From Clostridiaceae bacterium JG1575 (lineage in GTDB: Bacteria; Bacillota; Clostridia; Clostridiales; Clostridiaceae): a DNA stretch of 64,000 nt. The position numbers were made by a program, and so were the translations under genes. Numbering within the stretch: position 1 is the stretch's first letter; every line of letters starts with the position of its first letter. This document shows, in pieces, positions 56,484-64,000 of this stretch. The notes below the pieces were generated by a model. The model did not search any database, was not told the origin of the DNA, and saw only the letters and a list, made by a program, of their open reading frames with translations. The stretch lies in contig LQGW01000053.1 in the NCBI GenBank assembly GCA_002838815.1, forward strand, positions 33,515 to 97,514, given 5' to 3'.

Positions 56484-57467
56484 TTAAAGATGTTGCAGCA
56501 GGCTGATGAGCCACTGGAAGAAGCCGACAATGGCGTTGAGGATGCCTTTTAAGAATTGGAGAATTCGGTCCAGCAACCCCGAGGCTTTGGCCTCCCCATA
56601 CCAATCCTTGGCTTTTTGCATAACGTCATTGGAGAGCGTCTTAAGCTGCGCCACCACATCACTGGAGCGGATGGCATCCGTTTTCGCGTATTGGTCAAAA
56701 AGCGAGGTCAATTGACGCATCTGATCGTTCGAGAGAACGCCCGATAAATGGTTGGCTTTGGCGGCATTTTGAACAATTTCTTCCACCTGGCTCCGGGTGA
56801 TGGTGTTGTTGTTCCCCGAGTTGTTGATGAAGAGGTTTAGTTCATTTTTAATGTTGATGATGAGCTGGTCCAAATTCTTTTTGTCAAATTCTTTTTTGTC
56901 CTTGTTTTCCTGGGTGATGGCGTTGACGGTGTTGAGCTCTTTTTGGGCCACCACCATGCGATCTCGGTCCAGTTTGACGCCATTGGCCTCCAGCGCCTTA
57001 TAAACGCCCGTCAAGGCAGAGGCCCCCGTAACGTTGTAGATGGAAGCCACGGAGATTTGCAGGTCCTTGGCGCCAGCTGTAATGGCGGCATTGGCATAGT
57101 CTACTTTGGTAATTTGCGTGATGTTCTCTGGCGTTTTGATATCTACGACGATGCCTTGACCTGACTTGAGTTTACGCACCAGGGCGGAGGAGATCATTTG
57201 GCCATCGGGAGAACTCACCCCGATGTAGCGTAAAATATCGCTCCCATCGATGGGCATTTGCAAGAGGTTTTCGCCGGCGGTGCCCAAGGCGTTGGCGGTG
57301 GCCAGCACGTCCTTCTCGGAAAGGCCTGCGCCGTAGACAAATGTGGGCCGGCTCCAGGGAGTGTCTGCTTTTTTAAGCTCCGCGTGAGCCGTCGAGACCG
57401 AGCCCAACATAGAGCCCAATAAAGTCCCTAAAGCTAAAGCCGCAAGGGTAAGTCGTTTGCAATTCAT
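56484..57467 (-). CDS. Secreted DUF1002 family protein
   Basis: A 327-residue exported protein. A signal peptide (KRLTLAALALGTLLGSMLGSV) ends at AHA-E near residue 29. The DUF1002 pattern follows: FVYGAGLSEKDVLATANALG, ISSALVRKLKSGQGIVVDI, the 'YANAAITAGAKD' segment and VTGASALTGVYKALEANG. From about residue 195 to 290 it is helical and Asn-rich, and it ends in a hydrophobic helix (FLKGILNAIVGFFQWLISLL) that could anchor it in the membrane. Function is unknown. ATG 57467 follows AAAGGAG; TTG at 57470 is an alternative. Confidence 0.87.
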   Translation of the reverse strand: MNCKRLTLAALALGTLLGSMLGSVSTAHAELKKADTPWSRPTFVYGAGLSEKDVLATANALGTAGENLLQMPIDGSDILRYIGVSSPDGQMISSALVRKLKSGQGIVVDIKTPENITQITKVDYANAAITAGAKDLQISVASIYNVTGASALTGVYKALEANGVKLDRDRMVVAQKELNTVNAITQENKDKKEFDKKNLDQLIINIKNELNLFINNSGNNNTITRSQVEEIVQNAAKANHLSGVLSNDQMRQLTSLFDQYAKTDAIRSSDVVAQLKTLSNDVMQKAKDWYGEAKASGLLDRILQFLKGILNAIVGFFQWLISLLQHL

Positions 57468-57626
57468 CAATCCCGTCTCCTTTTATGCGAATGATTCTTG
57501 AGCCATTATAACAAAAGCAACGCGTCACTTCTTTCAATTGGGTTACAAAGAGGCTGGGTTCAAGGGGTAAAAGCGAGTCTTAAGGAAAACACAAGAATCC
57601 ATCGGGGGGAAGAGCCCTCCGGGTCG

Positions 57627-60600
57627 TTATGGTCTTAGAGCCTCCAGAGGATGCAGTTCCATTTGTTGCGCGTGGGATCGTTTTTGGAAGGAGGCAAAAG
57701 CCCGTAAGGTATCCAAGGAAGTCATGGTGGTGATTCCCCGTTCGATGGCGGCCCGCCGCAGGTGGAACCCATCCCGATGGGAATCATTGCCCTTGGTGGG
57801 GGTATTGATCATCAAACGGACTTTTTTCTCATGGAGTAGATCCAAGATGGTGGGGGCGGGCTCTCCTATGCGGTTGATGCGCTGAGCGTCGATGCCGGCT
57901 TCCTTCAAGGCCTTCGCGGTCCCCTCGGTGGCGATGAAGCGGAAGCCTTCTAAGGAAAGGATTTGAGCCAATTCTAGGAATTCGGGTTTTTCCGCATCGC
58001 CTATGGTGGCAAGGATCGTCGGATCGCCTCCCCCGGTATACATTCCTGCCGCCAAAAATCCTTTATAGATCGCCTCCTCCCAGGTGGATCCAATGCCGAT
58101 GGCTTCCCCGGTGGACTTCATTTCCGGCCCTAAGCTCACTTCCACATTGGGCAGCTTTTGGGTGGAAAAGACCGGAACCTTGACGCTTTTCAAGGGAGCC
58201 TTGGGTGCAAGGTTTCGGCCCCAGCCCATGTCTTTGAGCTTCTCGCCCAGCATTACCCGTGTCGCGAGGTCTACAATGGGAATGCCGCTGACTTTGGAGA
58301 GATAGGGAACGGTGCGGGAGGCTCGGGGATTCACCTCGATGACGTAGAGGGATTCCTTCGAAACGATGAATTGGATGTTGATCATTCCATGGATTCCGAT
58401 GGCTCGAGAGAGCTTTTGGGTCACGGCTAAGATCTCTTTTTCCATGGCCGCACTGACTCGGAGGCTGGGGTAGCGGGTGATGGAATCGCCCGAATGAACC
58501 CCGGAGCGCTCCAAGTGTTCCATGATGCCGGGGATCAAAATATCTTCTCCGTCGGAGATGGCGTCCACTTCCAGTTCCATCCCCTGCAGGTATTTATCGA
58601 TGAGCACGGGATTTTTCGGATCTCGGGCAAAGGCATCCAGGAGGTAGCTTTGCAGTTCCCCTTCGCTGTGGGTAATTTCCATCCCTTGTCCTCCCAGCAC
58701 AAAGGAAGGGCGCACAAGAACCGGGAAGCCCAGGGTCTTTGCCGCCTGAATTCCTTCTTCCAGAGTCCACACCGCTTTGCCCTTAGGCCGATTGACCCCT
58801 AGGGATTCCAAGAGGGCTTCAAATTGTTCCCGATCCTCGGCCAAATCGATTTGATCGGAGGTGGTTCCAAGAGTCGGGATCCCCATTTCTTTCAAAAAGT
58901 GAGCGAGTTTGATGGCTGTTTGGCCGCCGAACTGGAGGATTACGCCCATGGGCCGCTCTTTTTTCCACACTTCCCACACATCTTCTTCCGTCAGGGGTTC
59001 AAAGTAGAGCTTATCGGAAATGTTGAAGTCCGTGGATACCGTCTCAGGATTGTTGTTGATGAGCAGAGTCTCAAAACCCAGGCGGCGTAGGGACTGCACG
59101 CAGTGCACCGAGGCGTAGTCAAATTCAATGCCTTGGCCAATACGGATGGGCCCCGATCCAAGAACCATGACTTTTGGCCGCTCGCTCACAGCCACTTCAT
59201 CCTCTTCTTCGTAAGTGGAATAGTAATAGGGCGATTTCGCGTCGAACTCTCCGGCGCAGGTGTCCACCATTTTGTAGGCCGGCGTGATGCTCCAGGCTTC
59301 CCGCAGGCGGCAGATGTCGGCAGGGGAGGTGCCAAGGAGCGAGGCGATGCCCTTGTCGCTAAAGCCGTGGCGCTTTAAGCCTAGGAGCCAATCCCGAGTC
59401 AAGTCCGATAGGGTGCTGAGCTTTAGTCGCTCTTCTTCTCGGATGATGGATCGGAAATGATCGAGGAAGAAGGGATCGATGCCCGTCATGCGATGCAGTT
59501 TATCCATGCGATAGTCTCGACGGATGATCTCAGCTAAGGCAAAGATCCGTTCGTCATCGGGGGCCAAAATGCGATCACGCAGCTCCTTTAAGGATAGATC
59601 GCGGAATTTTGGGTGGTTTAGGGACCAGGCATTGCTCTCCAAGGAGCGAATCCCCTTCAAAAAGGCGGCTTGAAAATTGCTGCCAAGGGCCATGATTTCC
59701 CCAGTGGCCATCATCTTCGTTCCTAGGCGGCGGTCGGCGTGGTAGAACTTATCGAAGGGCCATTTGGGAATTTTCACCACCACATAATCCAAGGCCGGCT
59801 CAAAGCAGGCGGTGGTTTCTCCGGTTACATCGTTCTGAATTTCGTCCAGGTGATAGCCCAAAGCAATTTTTGCGGCCACTTTGGCGATGGGGTATCCCGT
59901 AGCTTTGGAGGCCAGGGCCGAGGAGCGGGAAACCCGAGGATTGATCTCAATGACGGCGTATTCAAAAGAATCGGGATTCAAGGCAAATTGCACGTTGCAA
60001 CCGCCTTCGATGCCCACCGCCTCTAAAATGGCAAAGGAGGCGGAGCGAAGCATCTGATATTCCTTGTCTGAGAGCGTTTGACTGGGCGCGACCACGATGG
60101 AATCTCCCGTGTGAATGCCCACCGGATCGATGTTTTCCATGTTGCACACGCAGATGCAGTTGCCTTTTGCATCGCGCATCACTTCATATTCAATCTCCTT
60201 CCAGCCCTTGATGCTTTTCTCCAACAGCACCTGATGGATGGCGGATTGAGCCAGCCCTTCGGGGAGGATTTGCTGAAGCTCCGCTTCATCCGCGGCAATA
60301 CCGCCGCCGGATCCACCCAGGGTGAAGGCCGGGCGCACGATGACTGGGTAGCCATTCTTCTTGGCCCACGCCAGCCCTTGGGAGACGTCATTGATGATTT
60401 CGCTGTCAATGACGGGCTGATGGATCCGCCGCATGGTCTGGCGAAAGCGTTCCCGATCTTCTCCTTTTTCAATGGCTTCCAAGGACGTTCCGGCCAAGGC
60501 CACGCCGTAGCGGTCCAGCACCCCATTTCGTGCCAAAGCCAGGGCTAAGTTCAGGGCGGTCTGTCCCCCCATACCGGCCAAAAGGGCATCGGGGCGTTCC

Positions 60601-60839
60601 TTTGCCATGATGGATTCCACCACGGCTTCCGTGAGGGGTTCCATGTAGATTCGATCGGCCATAGGGGCATCCGTCATAATGGTGGCGGGGTTGGAATTGA
60701 TGAGCACCACTTCGACCCCTTCTTCCTTTAAGGCGCGACAAGCTTGCGTGCCGGCATAGTCAAATTCTGCGGCTTGGCCGATGATGATGGGGCCGGATCC
60801 AATGACCATTACTTTTTTCAAGTTGTTATTTCTCGGCAT
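57627..60839 (-). CDS. carB: Carbamoyl-phosphate synthase large subunit
   Basis: A 1070-residue subunit with two ATP-grasp halves. The first has [27 protein letters not shown] and [13 protein letters not shown], the second [24 protein letters not shown] and VLGGQGMEI, followed by a C-terminal MGS-like allosteric domain ([15 protein letters not shown]). It makes carbamoyl phosphate for pyrimidines and arginine. It overlaps carA by 14 bases; ATG 60839 follows AAAGGAG. Confidence 0.98.
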   Translation of the reverse strand: MPRNNNLKKVMVIGSGPIIIGQAAEFDYAGTQACRALKEEGVEVVLINSNPATIMTDAPMADRIYMEPLTEAVVESIMAKERPDALLAGMGGQTALNLALALARNGVLDRYGVALAGTSLEAIEKGEDRERFRQTMRRIHQPVIDSEIINDVSQGLAWAKKNGYPVIVRPAFTLGGSGGGIAADEAELQQILPEGLAQSAIHQVLLEKSIKGWKEIEYEVMRDAKGNCICVCNMENIDPVGIHTGDSIVVAPSQTLSDKEYQMLRSASFAILEAVGIEGGCNVQFALNPDSFEYAVIEINPRVSRSSALASKATGYPIAKVAAKIALGYHLDEIQNDVTGETTACFEPALDYVVVKIPKWPFDKFYHADRRLGTKMMATGEIMALGSNFQAAFLKGIRSLESNAWSLNHPKFRDLSLKELRDRILAPDDERIFALAEIIRRDYRMDKLHRMTGIDPFFLDHFRSIIREEERLKLSTLSDLTRDWLLGLKRHGFSDKGIASLLGTSPADICRLREAWSITPAYKMVDTCAGEFDAKSPYYYSTYEEEDEVAVSERPKVMVLGSGPIRIGQGIEFDYASVHCVQSLRRLGFETLLINNNPETVSTDFNISDKLYFEPLTEEDVWEVWKKERPMGVILQFGGQTAIKLAHFLKEMGIPTLGTTSDQIDLAEDREQFEALLESLGVNRPKGKAVWTLEEGIQAAKTLGFPVLVRPSFVLGGQGMEITHSEGELQSYLLDAFARDPKNPVLIDKYLQGMELEVDAISDGEDILIPGIMEHLERSGVHSGDSITRYPSLRVSAAMEKEILAVTQKLSRAIGIHGMINIQFIVSKESLYVIEVNPRASRTVPYLSKVSGIPIVDLATRVMLGEKLKDMGWGRNLAPKAPLKSVKVPVFSTQKLPNVEVSLGPEMKSTGEAIGIGSTWEEAIYKGFLAAGMYTGGGDPTILATIGDAEKPEFLELAQILSLEGFRFIATEGTAKALKEAGIDAQRINRIGEPAPTILDLLHEKKVRLMINTPTKGNDSHRDGFHLRRAAIERGITTMTSLDTLRAFASFQKRSHAQQMELHPLEALRP

Positions 60840-61902
60840 GGGGCTTCTCCTTTGCAAGGGCGATAAAGGCGTCAAAGAGATCCAGGTTTTCTAAAGGGCC
60901 TGGGCACGCTTCAGGGTGGAACTGTACGGTGAAAAGGGGCAATGTTTTGTGGCGCATCCCCTCAAGGGTTGAATCGTTAAGGCTTCGATGGGTGGCCCGC
61001 ATGCCTTCGGGCAACCTTGAAACATAGTAGCCATGGTTTTGGCTTGTGATCCGCACTCGGCCGCTTTCAAGGTCGGCCACGGGATGGTTGGCGCCTCGGT
61101 GGCCAAAGGGCAATCGAGCGGTCTCCCCGCCCAGCGCCAGGGCCAACAGCTGATGGCCCAGGCAGATTCCGGCAATGGGCACTTGGCCGATGAGGGAGCG
61201 AATCTGCGCGATGGGTCCTTCCATTTTTTGCGGGTCTCCGGGGCCATTGCTCAAAAACACCAGATCGGGGGCCAAAGAGAGGATTTTCTGAGCGGGCGTA
61301 TCGTAGGGATAGACGGTAATTTGGCAGCCTTTTTGGGCAAAGGTGCGCAAAATGTTGGCCTTGATGCCGTAATCCAACACCGCAACGCGCACAGCCCCTT
61401 CACTGTAGCGATACGCCATGGGACAAGAAACTAGGGCGCAGGGATTCTCATTTTGCCAGGACGTGAGGCTTTTTTCAATGTTCGTTAGGCTTTCTTTGGA
61501 ATCCTTTGCCACCAGGCGCCCCCGCAGGGGTCCGTTGGTTCGTAGGATCTTGGTCAAAGCGCGGGTATCGATGCCGCAAAGACCGGGGATCCCGCTGGAC
61601 GCCAAGGCATCAGAGAGATTGAATTCGCAACGGAAGTTGTTGGGATGCGTAGAGACTTCTCGGACAATCAGCGCGGCACACTTGGGTCCGGAGGATTCGG
61701 CATCATCGAGATTCATGCCGTAGTTTCCGATGAGCGGATAGGTCATGACCACCATCTGTCCGGCAAAGGAGGGATCGGTGAGGATTTCCTGGTATCCCGT
61801 CATGGCGGTGGTAAATACCACTTCGCCCAGAGCATCCGGCGGGGCTCCAAAAGATTTTCCTTCAAATATCCGCCCGTTTTCCAAGATCAGTTGTGCGTTC
61901 AT
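60826..61902 (-). CDS. carA: Carbamoyl-phosphate synthase small (glutaminase) subunit
   Basis: A 358-residue class I glutamine amidotransferase subunit. The N-terminal domain has [21 protein letters not shown], and the glutaminase triad is in [17 protein letters not shown] (Cys) and [13 protein letters not shown] (His, Glu). It provides ammonia to CarB. ATG 61902 has GGAGGAGATTCG, and the stop codon of an upstream leader ORF overlaps it. Confidence 0.97.
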   Translation of the reverse strand: MNAQLILENGRIFEGKSFGAPPDALGEVVFTTAMTGYQEILTDPSFAGQMVVMTYPLIGNYGMNLDDAESSGPKCAALIVREVSTHPNNFRCEFNLSDALASSGIPGLCGIDTRALTKILRTNGPLRGRLVAKDSKESLTNIEKSLTSWQNENPCALVSCPMAYRYSEGAVRVAVLDYGIKANILRTFAQKGCQITVYPYDTPAQKILSLAPDLVFLSNGPGDPQKMEGPIAQIRSLIGQVPIAGICLGHQLLALALGGETARLPFGHRGANHPVADLESGRVRITSQNHGYYVSRLPEGMRATHRSLNDSTLEGMRHKTLPLFTVQFHPEACPGPLENLDLFDAFIALAKEKPHAEK

Positions 61903-62030
61903 CGAATCTCCTCCAAAACAAAAAGAACAGCAGAAATACAAACCCTTTGGGATTGTGCTCTGCTGTTTATGGGTACAAAACTCAAAAGAGGGCGAGACCC
62001 TCTTTGCCAAAACAAATCGTTTTTGCGCAT
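61899..62030 (-). CDS. Putative 43-codon leader ORF of carAB
   Basis: Within the carA leader, an ATG at 62030 behind AAAGGACATATC opens a frame MRKNDLFWQRGSRPLL that ends at TGA overlapping the carA ATG. The frame reads through a terminator-like hairpin, so translating it would affect the hairpin. It holds six Arg. No homology is claimed; it could be a regulatory leader peptide or chance. Confidence 0.4.
   Translation of the reverse strand: MRKNDLFWQRGSRPLLSFVPINSRAQSQRVCISAVLFVLEEIR
61911..61967 (-). terminator. Attenuator-like hairpin in the carA leader
   Basis: Minus-strand stem AACAGCAGA / TCTGCTGTT (61967-61926), with an inner near-perfect stem ACAATCCC/GGGTTTGT, is followed by CTTTTTGTTTT and then at once by the carA ribosome site. 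A second hairpin (AAAGAGGG/CCCTCTTT, 62005-61985) precedes it. I see no PyrR-binding consensus. Confidence 0.65.
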
Positions 62031-62082
62031 GATATGTCCTTTCTGGCCTCTCATGGACCAAGTTAAAGTGGTTGTCTTTCTT

Positions 62083-62111
62083 ATTCTAAACAAGGATAGT
62101 TCGCCCGTCAA
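62083..62111 (-). promoter_or_regulatory. Promoter of carAB
   Basis: TTGACG (62111-62106), 17-base spacer, TAGAAT (62088-62083), giving a leader of about 175 nt before carA. Confidence 0.75.
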
Positions 62112-62143
62112 TGGAGAGGAAGCCCTCAAGCTTTTTTTGAAGG

Positions 62144-63527
62144 CTAAGGCCGACGATTGCTACGCCAGTGCTGAATGGATTGCGTAAAATCCTCCCTAGG
62201 AATGAGAAAGACTCGTTTTTCCGAAGCATCCTTGGCCAAGAGAGCGTCCAAAACGCACTGAGGCACCTTAAGTGTGATGAGGGAAGCTTCCCTATAGCGA
62301 TTCTCTCGAAGAAAAAGGTGCAAATGATCGGGGGTAATCCATGCAAAAAGGTGATTCAACGAGAGATTGATGAACCCGAATTGGCTCTCATGAGCGTTTA
62401 GAGACGCTTTAAAGCGCAAAAGAAGGCGAAGGGAATGGTCCGGACCCAAATAAAGGGGATCTTCGCCAGGGAGCATGAGGGGGCCGCCTTCATGGTAGCT
62501 GCGCCAAAGAGCAGTGGATAAATAAAGCCTTAAAGGGCCCTCGGTGCAACCGCGCCAAAAGGCCTGAAGCTTTTCCAAGTGGTGCAAAGGGGGAGCCGTT
62601 GCGCCAAGATCCTCTGATTGAAGGGAAAAGGCTAAGGGCAAAAAAGAAAAGACATGAGTGGCTTTTCGTCCGGCCTCATAAAGAGCCTTTGGAGGGGTTT
62701 TTGCGATGATCTGGGAAAAGGGCGTTGTGACGCAGGAACCCTCAAATAGGGACAATAGCTCCAAGGAATTTTGATACAGCATAATGGGATCGTCCACTAC
62801 GGTGGTGATCAGATGTCGATCGGGGAGAAACGACATACTCAAAAGCATATGATCGGGGATCAATAAAAGATCAGTGTTCTGCGGTTTGGAATTTTGATAC
62901 ATACGAACTTCAAAGTGATTGCTGAGCTGATCTACATAGGAGAATAGACGCAAAAGAGACTCTTTTTCCAGCGCACCTTGATCCCCCAGCATCTGATGGA
63001 GAATGATTTTTTGCCCCGATCGCTTGGGCTGATAGGTGAGAGACTTCATCCAAGGAGAGATTAAGCGCCGCGCAAGGGGCATGGTGAAATAAACCGCGAC
63101 ATCCTTCTCGCTTTGCACCATTAGGTCCGAGATAAAGATACAAAGAAAGAAAAAGGTTTCCTGCTCACTATAAAAAGACATGCGATGGTTGTGGTAAAAG
63201 TATAAGCTGGTAAAGGCGCCGTTGCAGCAACAGATGGCGTGTTCCACCGCCATCAAAAAAAAACAAATGCAAATCCTTTGAAGTGGTAAGGGGAATAAAG
63301 AGTGGAAAAAGATCATGGAGTTTGGATTCTAAGTGTTTTTCAAGGATTTGTTCTGTAAAAAAAGTGGTGGAGCCCTCCGCGATGGCCCGCGCAATGGACG
63401 GGTTGCTGATGGGTTCTCCGGATAAGAATTTACTCACCGTACTGGGTGAATAATTTAAAGCCAGGGCATATTCGGTCTTCGAGACCCCCAATAAAGACAG
63501 TAAAGATACAATCATTTCATGGCACAT
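62144..63527 (-). pseudogene. HTH protein with large C-terminal domain, frameshifted at a nine-base homopolymer
   Basis: ATG 63527, behind GAGGTGACGAC, opens a frame with an HTH domain (VSKTEYALALNYSPSTVSKFLSG). At 63255-63263 the coding strand has nine T; there the frame runs to a premature end (stop near 63168). Removing one T gives a continuous protein of about 460 residues: LHLFF-L-MAVEHAICCCNGAFTS and onward to QHWRSNRRP at 62144. The C-terminal part has no family that I recognise. A TATAAT lies at 63590-63585. Phase variation, transcriptional slippage, decay or sequencing error are all possible. Confidence 0.75.
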
Positions 63528-63554
63528 GTCGTCACCTCGTCGATCGTCTGGCAT

Positions 63555-64000
63555 TTTGGCTAAGAGGGAGGAGTTCTAAACATTATTATACAAGATTAGG
63601 GCCTATTAGATTTAAGAAAGAAACCCGCGCTATTTTCCGGAAAGGTAGAAAAAATAGCACGGTATTTTCACTCGGTACCACAAAAAAACCTGATTTTTAT
63701 CCTAAAAAGCAAGCAGGAAGGGAAGAGAAGGAGTAGGATAGAATCGTGGAATGAGCAACAACGTGTAAATGCATCGGATGAATTCAACCAACGCTTTTTC
63801 TAGCATCGGCGCTGAGAGGGAGGATTCACCGGATTCTCGAACAGTCAATGGAGAACCCCTTTCTAAAAGAAAGAAATCCTGAAAGGGTCAATGCATAACG
63901 GGCTTAAAAGTGTTTGATTCCATGAGTGAGCGGCAGATCTTACTGCCTGCCCGAGAAACCTGAGTCTGTAAAATGAATTGTGCTAATGGTTAAACCGTAT
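63555..64000. other. Right-end region with no gene recognised
   Basis: It contains the TATAAT of the HTH gene (63585-63590, minus strand). The rest is low in coding signal on both strands. Confidence 0.5.

Overview
The window looks like the chromosome of an anaerobic, fermentative low-redox Bacillota (Clostridia or Tissierellia-like; genus not assignable from sequence alone). Support: strong AGGAGG ribosome sites, TTGACA/TATAAT promoters, a T-box leader on leuS, a CggR-type glycolytic operon, oxygen-labile two-subunit iron-sulfur serine dehydratase, a putative pyrophosphate-type phosphofructokinase, BMP-type lipoprotein ABC import, and the small DUF1659/DUF2922 protein pair. No rRNA, tRNA, CRISPR array or prophage was seen.

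Layout. 1-3.8 kb: end of tyrS, a phosphoesterase, a VOC protein, and a Cys-rich ArsR repressor with a CoA-disulfide reductase-rhodanese fusion. 3.9-7.9 kb: a small alarmone synthetase, then a tight three-gene cassette (22-residue-repeat protein, MoxR-type AAA ATPase, HExxH + VWA protein). 7.9-11.3 kb: an iron-themed island with a HesB-like protein, two tandem Fur-box-linked candidate small RNAs, a decayed DJ-1/PfpI gene, a 26-residue membrane peptide gene and a Fur-box DUF3793-flavodoxin operon. 11.4-21 kb: DUF1659/DUF2922, leuS with T-box, a GNAT and a CYTH protein, class II aldolase, nucleoside kinase, sdaAB-sdaAA, pssA. 21-35 kb: lipid kinase, MFS, queG, plsC, nth, ddl, M42 peptidase, a classical MoxR-DUF58-transglutaminase operon, HAD phosphatase, trmL, degV.

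35-36.6 kb is a broken IS1182-like element inserted at the degV terminator. Then follow a PPi-type phosphofructokinase, a BMP lipoprotein gene with an in-frame amber codon and its intact ABC ATPase and two permeases, a sodium:solute symporter between transposase remnants (IS66-like, IS256-like), a flavin-fold protein behind a striking nested-palindrome operator, and a membrane protein of unknown function. 48.4-55.7 kb is cggR-gap-pgk-tpi-gpmI-eno behind a CggR-like operator. The right end holds ferritin, a secreted DUF1002 protein, carAB behind an attenuator-like leader containing a 43-codon ORF, and an HTH protein gene frameshifted at a nine-base homopolymer.

Themes: central glycolysis, nucleoside salvage (BMP transporter plus nucleoside kinase) and iron economy (Fur boxes, flavodoxin, ferritin, candidate iron-sparing sRNAs). 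The most novel-looking item is the tandem Fur-box sRNA pair at 8.4-8.9 kb; next are the repeat-MoxR-VWA cassette, the operator at 45.8 kb, the carA leader and the small membrane peptide at 9.7-9.8 kb.
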